Shown: positions 48,801-61,447 of the stretch, piece by piece
Layout: every line of letters starts with the position of its first letter
How positions within the stretch are numbered: position 1 is the first letter of the stretch
NCBI GenBank assembly: GCA_963662155.1
Contig: OY759264.1
Location: 17,745,142-17,809,141 of the forward strand
Source of the DNA: Lamellibrachia columna
Taxonomy: Eukaryota > Annelida > Polychaeta > Sabellida > Siboglinidae
DNA: 64,000 nucleotides
Direction: 5' to 3'
Notes under the pieces: generated by a model
The model's input: only the letters and a program-made list of their open reading frames with translations
The model's database searches: none
What the model was told of the DNA's origin: nothing
Made by a program: the position numbers and the translations under genes

Positions 48801-50259
48801 GTGTCTCCTGTGATCGCAGCGTCCACTCCTCTGCACCTTAGATTGCTATCGGCAGTATAAGGGCCCATGTAATCTGGTTTTCATTCTTTTGTTGAAATGC
48901 CTCTGTTAGAAAATATGCTAGTTCTTTAGTATTTATATACTGTTTATTAATTCCCAAGGCTGCAAATGTGATTCCATTCACAGTTATGCCATCACTACCT
49001 GTACATGAAAAATACTTTTAAATACTATTCTAAATAAGAACTAAAAATAGTAATTTGTTTTGATATCCAAATCATTGAGTTTTGCAATTGAAATTTTTGT
49101 CGTAATGACATTTAGATCGATCTGATTTGTCTATGTAAGCCCATGATTCAATAATACACATTACACGAGAGTCCAAATCCTCTACCATGATGTAAAACCC
49201 ATAGCATTTAGACACATACAATCAAATCCAGCTTCAGAAATTATTTACCTTTCCTTGCTAATTTATGTGCACAACTAGGCCATTCCATGTGAAAACAACC
49301 AGCAATGTTCCCATCAATTTTGATTACATTTTCACACATATCAGGCCTGTTGTGAAACGTACTTATACTAAAGAACTTTAATGAAATAGTGTTAAAGCTA
49401 TTTCATATAAGAATAGAACAATTAGCACCGATTTGCATTACCACGTAAACAGACATAACTCTGGCCTCAATGGCCTTATATGTTAATATTGGTCGTATCG
49501 ATACAGCTAAGACATTGCCCTGTTCACATATTTGCATCATATGTTAGTTGACAAATATTTTATCGTAAAGGTAACTGACCTTGACGTTTGACCCGATTTA
49601 TTCAAAATGAGTAAACTTTGAGATTGATAAGATTTGACTATTAGAAAGGTCGTTGGCTGGATTGTTTGACTTCAAGGAGGTGTTGGCTTAACTGAGTCAG
49701 ATGGATCGTTAATATAGAACACAAATAAACAGCTTTGGTTCTAGATATTAATCTTGTGCAACACCAGATAACATATTAACGTGTATTAAGTAAACAATGA
49801 TCATGATAACAGAGGTAATATTAAAGCACAGTAAATTAACAATTATTCATATTATCCATAGTATGCCAATTTAAACTGATGCGTCTTTAGTTGTTAACTT
49901 TGCGAAGAGTAGTGCTTTTTAACGTTCTTTGACATGGGAATGTTGTTTATGTGGTATTGACTATCGTGGTTTTGATCTCTAGTCTAATGTACCGAGCAAT
50001 GCTGTGTGTGGCGCGTATTGATATAATTAGACCGTAACTCTCACCCCATCGCAGTAACACACTCTTGTCACGCTCTGATTGGCTGGTGGCCTCCTGGAGT
50101 GGCCCGTAGCCTTGACAGACTTGTAAGGATTTGATGACAGGTGGTTATTTCAGGTGTGCTCATCCTTGATTTCCTGCTGGACGGCTACCGACTATGTATT
50201 ATAATGCAACAACTCTATTTGTGTGCGATAGGAAACATTATTTTAATAATATAAGCACG
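48801..50259. other. Non-coding stretch
   Basis: AT-rich, nothing recognised. Confidence 0.5.
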
Positions 50260-51420
50260 TGTGTGCAACAGTGATTCGAGAACAATAGAGCAGTTACGCC
50301 GACATAAATGAACTTCATTCAGTAAGACAGCTTTCAATATGATTATCAATACCTACCACGTTGCTTAAATATATTATGCTAAATATGATCAGTGATAACA
50401 TAGACTTCGGTCATGCGTCGTGTTTTTTGTGTAGGGCTATTAGGCATATGTTAATACAACGAAATAAAGTCATCAACCATTTCCCAGTTAAACTGCTTGG
50501 CAGTGATACATTCCCATCAGACACTGTTCGCAATCTAGGTGTTATCTTTGACAGTGACTTCAACTTTCGCCAGCATATCTCTCAAGTATGTAAATCCTGT
50601 TTCTATCATATTCGTGATCTTCGTCGAATTCGGCGTCACATATCTATATCTACTGCTAAAACAATATCAACTGCACTAATTAGCAGCCGCCTTGACTATT
50701 GCAATTCACTACTAAATAACATTGATAAAAGAGACTTGGCTAAACTCCAACGAGTACAAAATTGTCTGGCACGTGTGGTTCTCAGGGCGCCTCGGTTTTC
50801 ACCGTCACTACCACTACTTAAACAGTTACACTGGCTTCCAGTTTCTTATCGAATAAATTTTAAGCTGTCCACTCTTGCATATCGTGCTCTATCTACACAA
50901 CAACCATCCTACTTGGCTAGTCTCCTGCATCTTTCAAATATCCCTAGGCAACTAAGATCATCAATTTCACAACAACTTATTGTACCTAAAACAAAACTTA
51001 ACTTGGGTAAACGTGCTTTCTCTGTCGCTGCGCCTAGGGTCTGGAATGAACTCCCTATCACTTTGAAAACATCTGAAACTATTGCTATTTTCCGAAAAAA
51101 ACTCAAGACATATCTATTCCAAATTGCTTTCCCACCATAAATGTTCGATTGTCCCTCGTTCTGACACTGACTTTTGCGCGTCCCTGTTTACGATTACGCT
51201 TACTGATTCTGTTTTGTCGCGCCTCTGAGCTCAGGTTCCTGAGGATATAGGCGCCATAGAAGTCAATTATTATTATTATATGACCGTTGTGATATAACCT
51301 TTTTATGATACGGTTGATGCAAAATGACCGTAACTTTTTATTTGCGTTTATAGTGGCTGCCATATTAACAGCGTTCGACACAGCTATGGGCCCTCTGGCC
51401 GGGGTCCCGTGAATCTGACG
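50260..51420. repeat. Segment duplicated at about 52,530-52,840, here split by a LINE
   Basis: Flanks 50,270-50,449 and 51,283-51,400 align with 52,530-52,840 (shared words TGTGTAGGG[CT]TATTAGGCATA, ATACGGTTGATGCA and AACAGCGTT[CG]GACAC). The other copy lacks the LINE. Confidence 0.85.
50450..51282 (+). mobile_element. 5'-truncated CR1/L2-type LINE, RT C-terminus and 3' end
   Basis: An intact 230-codon frame encodes SDTVRNLGVIFDSDFNFRQH, HIRDLRRIRRHISISTAKTI, SSRLDYCNSLL, LQRVQNCLARVV, LHWLPVSYRINFKLSTLAYR and RAFSVAAPRVWNELP, the standard C-terminal RT region, ending at 51,140. The 3' end GGCGCCATAGAAGTCAATTA plus (TTA)n is the expected L2/CR1 tail. Residues upstream of RNKVI come from flanking DNA. 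The clean frame suggests a fairly recent insertion. Confidence 0.9.
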
Positions 51421-51479
51421 TCAGGTCCGCAAATGTCATAAGTCACAGGCCCGGTTGGCTCGCACGTACAGTGGGGGTT

Positions 51480-52480
51480 GATGTGGACATACTGAAACAG
51501 TGTTTGTCGAAGTGGGCATACTGAGACAGGGGAGGTTGAAGTGGTAGGACTGACAGAGTGGGTTTAAACTGGAGAGCCTAATACAGTGGGCGTTAATGTG
51601 GATAAATTTATACAGTTGTGGTTGAACATGACAGAAATACGGTGTAGTGCTCTAGTGGACATGCTTAAGCCGCGTGGTATATTTAAAAAAAAGAGTGGAA
51701 CAGTGGGGGGGGGTTAAAGAAGATTGACAGAGTGGGGTTGAAGTGGACTGACTGAGACAGGAGGGTTAAAGTGGATAGACCGAGACAGTGGGTATTGAAG
51801 TGGAGAGACTGAGGCAGTGGATGTTGAAGTGCACACACTGAGACAGTTGGAGTTGAAGTGCACACACTGATATAGTGAGTGTTGAAGTGCACACCCTGAG
51901 ACAGTGGGTGTTGAAGTGGTGATATTGAAACGGTGGGTGTTGAAATGCATACATTGAGACAGTGGGTGTTGCTGTGATCAGGCTGAGACAATGGGTGTTG
52001 AAGTGCACACAGTGAGACAGTGAGTGTTGAAGTGCACACACTGAGACAGTGGGTGTCGAAGTGGTCATATTGAAACAGTGGGTGTTGAAGTAGACAAATT
52101 GAGGCAGTGGATGTTATAGCGCATACACTAAGACAGCGTGTGTTGAAGTACACTGAAACAGTGGGTGTTGAAGTGGTGATATTGAAACAATGGATGTTCA
52201 AGTGCACACATTGAGACAGTGGGTGTTGCAGTGATCAGACTGAGACAATGGGTGTTGAAGTGCACACACTGAGACAGTGAGTGTTGAAATGCACACACTG
52301 AGAAAGTGGATGTTGAAGTGCACACACTGGTTGAAGTGGTCATATTGATACAGTGGGAGTTGAAGTGGTCAGAATGAGACAGTGGTCGTTGAAGTGGTCA
52401 TAATAATTGAGGCAGCGGTCGTTGGAGTATACAGACTGAAACAGTGCAGGTTGAAGTGGTCAGACTGAAACATTGGGGGA
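51480..52480. repeat. Degenerate minisatellite, about 27-29 bp unit
   Basis: Variants of GAGACAGTGGGTGTTGAAGT plus GCACACACT repeat about 35 times. Minus-strand frames read only repetitive His/Thr/Ser/Val peptides. It separates the two copies of the 50.3/52.5-kb duplication. Confidence 0.92.
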
Positions 52481-52529
52481 TGCAACCGCTGAAAATCAGA
52501 TTGCCATTTTCAAAACAACGTTTGTGTAA

Positions 52530-52840
52530 CTGAGATACGAGAACTGTACAACAGTTGCACCAACAATAATTGCCTTCATTAACAAAGCTAACTTCCACTT
52601 TGGTGATGAATTCCTACCATGTTGCAGAACTATGTTATAATAACATTGACTAGTGGATACATAGAGCTTCGTTCAAGCGTCACATTTTGTGTAGGGTTAT
52701 TAGGCATAATTGAGATTACCTGTCGTGATATACTCCTTTAATACGGTTGATGCACAGTGACTTGTACCCTGTTATTTACGTTCATAGTGGCAGCCATATC
52801 AACAGCGTTGGACACGATTGCTGGCCAGGGTCCGGAAACA
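52530..52840. repeat. Uninterrupted copy of the 50.3-kb segment (LINE empty site)
   Basis: Runs from a sequence like that before 50,449 directly into one like that after 51,283, with the junction near 52,708. Confidence 0.82.
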
Positions 52841-54029
52841 GGTATAAATATCGTTGAATTGCTTAGTTATGATACCAAAAACATCGAAACAGTAAATTAC
52901 ATTACAATAAGTTACGTTATGTTTAACAGTTGGAATGGTTTTGCTTCACAATGTTTTGAGGTTTGCTAATTAGCTCAAAACCTGTGAACGTGGGACATGC
53001 TGGCCATCGACAAGCTTGCGAAGGTTTGTGCAATACTGTCCAAAACACATTGCAATGATCTGTTGGCATAATAAGTTTTAATAATAATGTGTACATGTGT
53101 ACACAACGAAATGGTTTGGTGTTGTAGATGACGTTGCACAACTTCGTGATTGTCTAATGTTCTAAACTCTCAACATATAATGTGTCTGTACATATGTTTG
53201 AAGCACCATTGATATACGCAAAGGAATTGTGAGTGAAACATTTATGGTTTCTTTTAAGCTAATTTGTTACAGAAAACTCGCTACATAAAATGAAGCAAGG
53301 CATAATTATAAGACGAAAAATTATTCTAGAAGTTTGGTGTTTTATACATGCATTAGTCATATGAGCACACAACAATGACAATGGACTGTTATATTTCACC
53401 TACGCCTGAATGCACACAACTGTTTTTCTTCCCAAACCCCAGTAAACATCTTTGCTGTAATCTTATGCAGAATAGTTGCAAAATTGTCCTTAATATTTAA
53501 TTCTTTAGGAAAAAAGAACGTCTAATGACATCTATGGCCATGACAATTCCGGCTACTTGTTCAGAATGGGCCAGCCAATTTGTTTATTTTACACTTTTAA
53601 TGGCATTGTTTCTTAATAACAGGAATCCATGATAGACAAATAATTAATACGATGGGGGAAAGGTGTGGGTGAGTGTAATCCTCGATTTTCTATTTGAAGG
53701 TCTTGTTCATGGTCATAAAGGTAAGATGGGTATTTTGAGATTGTGTATGTATTTAGACCACACTCACTAGATCAATCCTGAAACAACTATATTTATTGTC
53801 CGGTAGACGTACCTAGTCTCGGTATTTAACTGGAAATGTTTTATATTACACATAGACGTATTTCATAATGTAACATAAAAGTACATTTTTCACGAAAGAT
53901 AATTGTTTAATTTTAAATAATTTTGAGTAGTTTGATCATCACTCTGCGGTTGCAGTATGCATTTATTGTGCATCCGTGTGATGTGTCCCTGAGTATATTG
54001 GCTAACTGGATTGCCGCAGTCGATCGTAA
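52841..54029. other. Non-coding stretch with one small family fragment
   Basis: Bases 52,968-53,023 closely match 54,751-54,806 and on the minus strand encode RKLVDGQHVP, part of the PIN-like family described below. Otherwise nothing recognised. Confidence 0.6.
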
Positions 54030-55570
54030 ATGTACATAAGGTCTTTCAGACTATCTGGCTCCTTCGTCCATGCCGAGGTGTGGATGGGAGATGAGATATC
54101 TACATATTCCTGGTCTGCCCGCAGTCAGATATTTGTCTGGTGGTTGGTTCCAAGTTCTAGAACATCTCTGGTTGGGGTGATATCTCCAGACCCATTTTGG
54201 TACCAAAGAGGTGGCCGGAGACTGACATGTTCGACGGTTGGCTGTTCAAGTGTGTCAAACAGGTGACGCTCAAACTATTCTGGCGAGTTCTCCGTCACTA
54301 CCAACTCCATTGACAAGGAGTGGGTTGTTCTTCCCATGGCCAATAAAGGCCAAGGTTGTATCATAACCTCTTAGTGCATGGAAGCTGAGCAGGTTTTCAC
54401 TCACATGTTGTGTGTTTCATAAACTGCATGTATTGGGTAACATTACCACTTCTTTGCCGTGCCAGAGATCACCAACACTTCAGCTGCTTTTGTGGGTATG
54501 AAGTGCACCAGAAGCAGCATGCAATCTGTGTCTCTGCAGATCACCAGCACTCTTTCATATCCTCCATTGACTGTCTCACATGAATAGAGTATCAGCTTGG
54601 CGTCATCCTCTTCATGGTTTCCCCCAAAGCCTGATAGTGTCTCGTCTCACATATGTAGCATCAGAGAATCCGCCTCCTGTTGTCAGCTTGGATCATTCTG
54701 GTAGATCGTTCCCCTTCTTCGTGATGGCCTCGGATAAAACCAAGGCAATTAATTAGCTCAAAACATGTGAAAGTGGGACATGCTGGCCATCGACAAGCTT
54801 GCGAATTGGCTTCTTCTTTTCCACTCGCTTTGAACGGGACACTGTCCTGGTTGAATCCGCCCCAATGTTGTCATCAAACGCCACATCAACTGTTGTTGTG
54901 TGCTCTCCAAAGTGACGTTTTATATTTTGTATGAACACATCAGCGTAGTCGCCAAATGTCTAGCACCCCTGAGGCTTTTCAATAGTTTGGATGAATCAAC
55001 GAATCAGCACACATGTGTTCATGTCAGTCTCTGGAACCTGGCCAGCGAAAACGGGATTGGGGACATCTCATACAAAAGATATTCACCATGTTTACGGTTC
55101 GATCCACAGTGACAGCACTGAACAATCGCTGATGTAGCTTTCAGTCAGCTTTGACAGTTCATCCACTCAGTTGCCTGATCAGCGGGAACTTAGTTGAAGC
55201 GCATTTTGGTTCTCTTCACAGCAAATTTCTATCAATGGAGTTTCATGTATCTTAAATAGACATGTCCCCATCGGGCATAGTTTGTGTGGTCGTAGATGGG
55301 GAACCATGACATCATTGCAGCGAATACTTCTAGATGCCAGAGTTCAGTTGCTATCCCTCTCACCCCTGATGAAGTCTAGCAGGATATCCACCATATTCAT
55401 GAATGCCAACCACATCTTGAAGTTAGAAATGACAGAGTGCTTACTGCCAAACTCTTTCATGAGACCTAGACCATTCTCGTTCTTCAAAACTTCTGACAGC
55501 GGATCCACTGTATTGCAAAGTCTAATATGTGGTTGCCACATCTCTTCTTGGACAACGTAGTCACATTTTG
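54030..55570 (-). pseudogene. Degenerate copy of a FEN1/PIN-like uncharacterised animal family
   Basis: Minus-strand fragments in N-to-C order: VDILLDFIRGERDSN (55,400-55,344); LEVFAAMMSWFPIYDHTNYA plus RWGHVYLRYMK (about 55,330-55,230); VDVAFDDNIGADSTRTVSRS plus KKKPIRKLVDGQHVPLSHVL (54,880-54,755); HEEDDAKLILYS and YERVLVICRDTDCMLLLVHF (54,640-54,500); LHALRGYDTT and AFIGHGK (about 54,380-54,320); TPTRDVLELGTN plus LRADQEYVDISS (54,190-54,090). The order matches uncharacterised metazoan proteins whose motifs (EEADTRI, S-P-D-T-D, TGCDT) resemble the acidic clusters of FEN1/XPG-type PIN nucleases. Key residues are changed (EEDDA, GYD for GCD) and frames shift repeatedly, so this is a pseudogene. 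Family membership is from recalled similarity; nuclease function is inference. Confidence 0.75.
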
Positions 55571-55725
55571 TGCAATAGCTATGACTTCAACATCATTTAA
55601 ATGACCATTTGCCATGATTCAAACATTGACCATTTGATGCACCACAGTCCTTCACATGTCAGCTTTTCCCCCTTGCGGCACCGTAGTAGGCTTTGCCATC
55701 CAGCAGTCTCTGTGGTGTTCGCTGC

Positions 55726-55850
<125 letters not shown>

Positions 55851-56379
55851 CTGGCTTCTGCCCATATGCATATATCCACAAAGCAACCGATAACTTTGTG
55901 TAGAACCTATTAAACACTCTGTTTGTTCGGATTAAACCTTTAGTTGTCATCGATCACAGCATTTTACCAATGCTTTCGTTGCACTGCACACACTATGCCA
56001 CGTGGTTTAATGCGACGAGCGCTGGCACTCTATTTACAACACCAATGTGGAGGTACAGGCAAACTGCAGTAACTTGAAAGTATTAAAAATTGGTTAGTAC
56101 ATCAACCGACAGATTTGTAGGCGTCATTATTTTTTTTACGGTTTCATAGAACAAATTGAAATTCCACCGTTGCAATTTCCGCTACAGCCCTTTTGGAATG
56201 TTGACCTCCAAGACACGAACATGAGGGCACCCCCGGGGAATTTCGGAAAAAAATGTACGAACAATCCCCATGGGCACCCGAGCACGCCTATGCGCAGACA
56301 ACTTAGATGTACACGGTAAACACATTTTGAGAAAATCACACTTTTCTGTTGAATTATTCCATACATTCATGAATGTTTA
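55851..56379. other. Non-coding stretch
   Basis: Nothing recognised. Confidence 0.5.
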
Positions 56380-57800
56380 CATTCCAACACACAGTAACAC
56401 TGAATGTACATCTAGATATCAGAAACACTTTGGTTTTATGCTAAGACGTGATCAAGTAGATGCAACATGCTGGTTTTAAATGCGGGTGTATAAATGAAAG
56501 GGGCATAGTAAATACGAAAAAATTAAACATTATATCCCATTCATGGGCCAACAAAGACATAGCAGATGTTGAACTAGAACTGACAGGATATGTAATGTTT
56601 AGGAGAGATCGAATAGGAAGCAGGGGAGAGGAATTATTTTATACAAATAAAATTAGAAAGGAATGCAGATTGCGATGAATTTGTTTGGTGCAATATGGTT
56701 ACAGGAAATTCAACATTAACTGTTGGATTAGTTTACCGAAATCCACACATAAACGAAGAGGATAACACAAAAATACAAAACGCAGTAAAGGAAGTGAGTA
56801 AAGGGGAATGTAATAATAATGGGAGATTTTAACAACGGACACATACAATTGAAATCTCTAGAGAGTACAGGGGGTGAGGACCAAACATTTATATCTTCTT
56901 CACAATCGAATTAACGGACAATGTCAAAATACATAATCAAATATATTTTGACATCAAAATAAAATCAGAAAGTAAAATTAAGATAAATACAAGAGAAACG
57001 TCCCAAAGGTAAATACAAAGTTATGGGAAAATACCCAGCAAAGCTAGATTGGAATAACATGTTGAGGAATAAGACAGCAAATGAATGTTGGAAAATTCTA
57101 AAATATGAAATTGAGAGTATCATTAAACATGTGTTCCCTTAAAAATACAAAGAAAACGGTCTAGAAAGAAATACTTGTCAAAAGAAGCTATTAGAAAATT
57201 AGCGTGGACACAAACTATATGGATGATTTATAGGCGTACCAGAAATGACGAAGTCTACAAAAATTAGCAAGTTACATAACAATTGTATATATATGTCAGG
57301 AGTAACCCAATCGTACGAGACAAAGTTCGACCACTAGAAGACAGTGCTAGAAATATAATATCACAGGGTGTTTTAATGGCTGAAAACCTAAATAGGTACT
57401 TCAGTTCAGTGTGTACCAGAGAGGATATTAGTTCATTACCAGTTCCAGATGCTAAATTTCAGGAGGCAAACTCATACTATTTTGGGCAGTTAATTGTAAT
57501 TCCAGAAATAGTAGCTAAGAACGTAAAAACAAATAAATCATTTGGAGTGGATGAAATTCCGCCAAAACTACTAATAGGAACAATAAAACAAATTACTATA
57601 CCTCTTGCAAGAGTGTTCAACTTGTCATTAAAGGAGGGAGTGGTTCTTTTGTGATGGAAAGAAGCAAACATCATACCATTATTTAGAAAGGTTTCGAGAA
57701 ATAAGTCAGATAACTACAGACCAGTGAGTTTAACGTCAGTGATTTGTAAATTATTAAAAAGGTTAATTAGGGACCATATGGTGAACTTCCTTGTTAGGAT
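56380..57800 (+). mobile_element. CR1/Jockey-type LINE, endonuclease and RT N-terminal region, degenerate
   Basis: Frames give SHSWANKDIADVELELTGYV, then FRRDRIGSRGEELFY (endonuclease), an NNGRF...ESTGGED block corresponding to the GDFN endonuclease motif, then at 57,283-57,654 VRDKVRPLEDSARNIISQGV, NLNRYFSSVCTREDISSLPV, SFGVDEIPPKLLIGTI and PLARVFNLSLKEGVV, followed by WKEANIIPLFRKVSRNKSDN and YRPVSLTSVICKLL (RT block). It is truncated before the catalytic strand. Related to the LINE remnant at 30.8 kb. Confidence 0.87.
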
Positions 57801-57944
57801 TTAACTTATTAAATCCATATCAACATGGATCCGTATCAACATTCAATGTACTAAAATGTTAAATTAGATCTCCTCTTAATTTTCTAGGCTGTAGTTTTGT
57901 TAAAACATATTCTTTCAGGCGTCTTTTATAACTAATAGTCCATG

Positions 57945-58660
57945 ACAGGGGAAATCCCCCATAAGGAATTTACGCCACATTGTTTTTTAAGAAGCTTATA
58001 ACATATATATTTTACATTTAGTTGTTTGCCACCCGGGAATTGCAGCAATCGTGTATTTTATGGTGGTTTAATACAACCAGTGTCAATGGCAAAGTTTGAA
58101 AGTATGGACGGGGTAGGGATAGATAGTAGTCCATTTTATCAACACATATCTGCTGACCATAGCAAATGAGGCATCAATGGAAAGCTATTTGAATACATTT
58201 TCCAACGGTGTTACAATTAATATATAATTATGCAAGAATGACGTCATTAAGACGTCAAACCTGAGCTATGTTATAAAAATACTCAACATTGTGGTTCACA
58301 GGCAAGATAGGGGAACCCCTACAACAGATTTCCACCTAGGGAATTTACGCCACAATATTTTATCGGAATCCTATAGCATACACATGTGAAATTGTTTGCC
58401 ACCTGGGAATTGCTGCTATCGTGTATTTTTGTTGGTTTGATACAACCAGTGTCATTAGCAAAGCTTGAAAGTAACGAAGGGGGTAGGGATATATAGTAGT
58501 CCATTTTATCAACACATATCTGCCTACCATAGCAAATAAGGTATCATTGGAAAGGTATTTGAACACACTTATCAGTTTTGTTACACTTAATATGTAAATA
58601 TGCATGGATGACGTCATTGTGACATCATACATAAACTATGTTATATACATTACTTGACAT
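57945..58660. repeat. Two tandem copies of a repeat of about 370 bp, each with a CRE-like site
   Basis: Unit 1 is about 57,945-58,300 and unit 2 about 58,312-58,660, sharing GGAATTTACGCCACA and TAGTAGTCCATTTTATCAAC. Each ends with the palindrome TGACGTCA (58,239-58,246 and 58,609-58,616). The array lies just upstream of the next gene copy. Confidence 0.85.
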
Positions 58661-58789
58661 TTTGTTTCAAGCTTGATGTACTCAATGTATTCTGACCGCA
58701 ATGTTTTTGTTTTACTTGTAATCAGTGCTCTCTGTAACTATTAATATTTGTGCATACACCTAATTGTGTGAACATGGCAAAGTAATTTC

Positions 58790-60895
58790 GGATGCGGCGA
58801 CAAATCCCTTCCTTCGAACTACGAAAGAGAACAATTTCGATTAGCACCTGGCCTGTGTTCAAGAATTGTGTCCTTTGTTGTTCACTATGGACCACCACAA
58901 CTATGGTCGGTGCCTGTCCGTCTACTTTCTAACACTCCTGAACTTGTCATGTACTCACACAGGAGCGGACAATTTGCTAAGAAACTGCGGGTTCAGTGTG
59001 TCCAGATCAAATACGCCAGCATCAAGAAATCCAGTAGACTTGACTATTGAACAGACGGTGAAGCGCCATGCGAAGCCCAGGGGAGGCATCATTGGATTCA
59101 GCAGAAAATATCCAGCCTACTTCCGATGGCGTACGACTAGACATGCCAGAGCAGACTACGTAGAAACCAAATTGGAGATGGCAGGTATGACATGTTCCGA
59201 AGACACGGCACACAAAGACCTTCGGCCATCAGAGATCAGACGTGGTGAGGAATATCTTCAGACACTGATAACTGCTTTCCACAATTTCATAAATCCATTT
59301 GAAGTTGAGGTCAATAAAGACCTGTTTTGCATTTCGTCTGGCGCACGAGCCCCAGATGAAATTGCGAATGATATCTTGAATGCTGAAGCAGTTGGCAAAG
59401 CAGCATTCAAAAGCTTTACACAGAAGAAGCTTGTTGCCAAAACTCTCAATATAGTAGAAATACTATCAGCACAACGGAATCTCTTTGGACAGCTGCTAAT
59501 TCTCTCTGAAGACAGCAACCTTAGTTTACAGAAGGTACTGCAATATCCACTTGGTCCGGTCCCATGGGCTTTAGCTACACCGGATGGGCTTCCAATAAAG
59601 ACAGTCGAGACCAAACTGATGCACCAGATAGAATATGATGCCGCGCTTGTTCATCATCCTTGCATTGACGACTTGGATGCATACGTAGTTGACGGGAACG
59701 CTCTACTGCTTGCACTCACTGCTCTGCCTCCGACATTTGGAGAGTTGTCTGATAAAATGTTCAGCGTGATGCCCAAGGTGAAGAGGGTGGACATTGTGAC
59801 CGACACCTACAAGGAAAACTCAATCAAGTCAGCTGAAAGAAGACGACAGGGAACTTCGGATGCATGCCTCGTTATAGGCCCGTCAACAAAGCTGCCAAAA
59901 GAATGGAAGTCATTCCTATCAAACAATGTCAACAATATACATTTGATCAGGCTTCCGCTGTCAGAGTGGCAAACGGCAAAGTATGCTGCACAACTCCAAG
60001 GTCGTCAGATCTTTGTCTGCGGAACAGCTGTATCTCATTGGCATCAGCTGATGGCATCACAGTAGAAAGTTCTCCCGTCCCAGCACTCTCCTCGACTCAG
60101 GAAGAAGCTGACACACGAATCATGTTACACAGTTTCCATGTAGCTACATCATGTACATCTGACCTCATCGTCCGATCGCCCGATACCGATGTGTTGATGT
60201 TGCTTCTGTACTGTGGTAACCGAATAGAGCAGAACGTGTACTTTGACATAGGCTTTGCAAACAAAAGACCACTGATGGATACGAAATGCCTTACCCGTAA
60301 ACACGGTGAACTCATGTGTTCAGCAATGCTTGCACTGCATGCCTTTTTATGGGTGCGACTCTACCAGCGCATTCAATTGCAAGGGGACAATTACAGCCAT
60401 AAAGACTTTGGTAAAGCATCCTATGTTTATGTGGATGTTTTAGGGACATTTAGCGAGACAAACGGCGTTCCTGAAGGTAGTCAGACCGAGCTGGAGAAGT
60501 TTGTTTGCTGTATGTATGGTAAACCATCAAACACAGATGCCAACAAATTACACCATGACTTGACCAGGCAGAAATTCCACAGATAATATGGGCTACCACT
60601 TTCCAGCTATGATGGAATCGACCTGACTCTCTTGCCACCATGTCGATCGTCAATGAAGATGCACGCTTTGAGGGTCAACTACCAAATTCAAGTATGGAAG
60701 AGAGTGCATCTTCCATATCCAGATATCCCCACTCCAGTTGGACATGGGTGGAAGATCGACGAGAATGGAGATCTGGAATACGACTGGACTGAAGGTGACA
60801 TCTTTCCACAAGAGATGATTGACATTCTGTCTGAGAATGCCAATCGGACATCATCTACGAAGACGGAGTTGATGATTTTGAAGACAACTTAACTG
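58790..60895 (+). pseudogene. FEN1/PIN-like uncharacterised animal family, near-complete but frameshifted copy
   Basis: Mostly one frame from 58,866 to about 60,000, then a second frame to the end. Motifs in order: MDHHNYGRCLSVYFLTLLNL (shift after it); TVKRHAKPRGGIIGFSRKYP; VVDGNALLLALTALPPTFGE (first acidic residue as in FEN1); VDIVTDTYKENSIKSAERRR (FEN1 has a similar 'FDG..P..K..E..R'); TQEEADTRIMLHSF; IVRSPDTDVLMLLLY; at 60,337-60,360 YGCDSTSAF in a third frame after a T5 run; LEKFVCCMYG; an in-frame TAA at 60,584; then QVWKRVHLPYPDIPTPVGHG and EYDWTEGDIFPQEMI. At least four shifts or stops, some in homopolymers. The Cys-rich tail seen in many members is absent. I regard it as a recent pseudogene unless the shifts are sequence errors. 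Nuclease activity is inferred from the motif pattern only. Confidence 0.82.
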
Positions 60896-60910
60896 CATGT
60901 AATAGTAGTA

Positions 60911-60939
60911 TGTAATACAAAATAAAATAGTATATAAAA

Positions 60940-61022
<83 letters not shown>

Positions 61023-61311
61023 ATACAAAATAAAATAGTATATAAAAGAATGCTAGTGCAGTTAAGTTGTACATACTACTTACAATTGGTCAACAGTCAG
61101 TTGGCTAGTGCAGTTAACTTGTAATACAAAATAAAATAGTATATAAAAGAATATATATATATATATATATTCTTTTATATACTATTTTATTTTGTATTAC
61201 ATAGTTATAAATATAATATGAACCCTTATATATATATATATATATATATTCTTTTATATACTATTTTATTTTGTATTACATACTACTTACAATTGGTCAA
61301 CAGTCAGTTGG

Positions 61312-61315
<4 letters not shown>
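60911..61315. repeat. Fold-back cluster of an AT-rich 33-bp word with (TA)n
   Basis: TGTAATACAAAATAAAATAG (plus TATATAAAAGAAT) occurs forward at about 60,911, 61,019 and 61,120 and inverted at about 61,170 and 61,249. CAATTGGTCAACAGTCAGTT occurs at 61,083 and 61,289. (TA)n runs join them, so the whole can fold on itself. Confidence 0.88.
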
Positions 61316-61359
<44 letters not shown>

Positions 61360-61376
61360 CTGTCGTTGCACTGTTG

Positions 61377-61445
<69 letters not shown>
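61314..61445. repeat. (TA)n tracts
   Basis: Two TA runs separated by GCTGTCGTTGCACTGTTGT. Confidence 0.95.
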
Positions 61446-61447
<2 letters not shown>

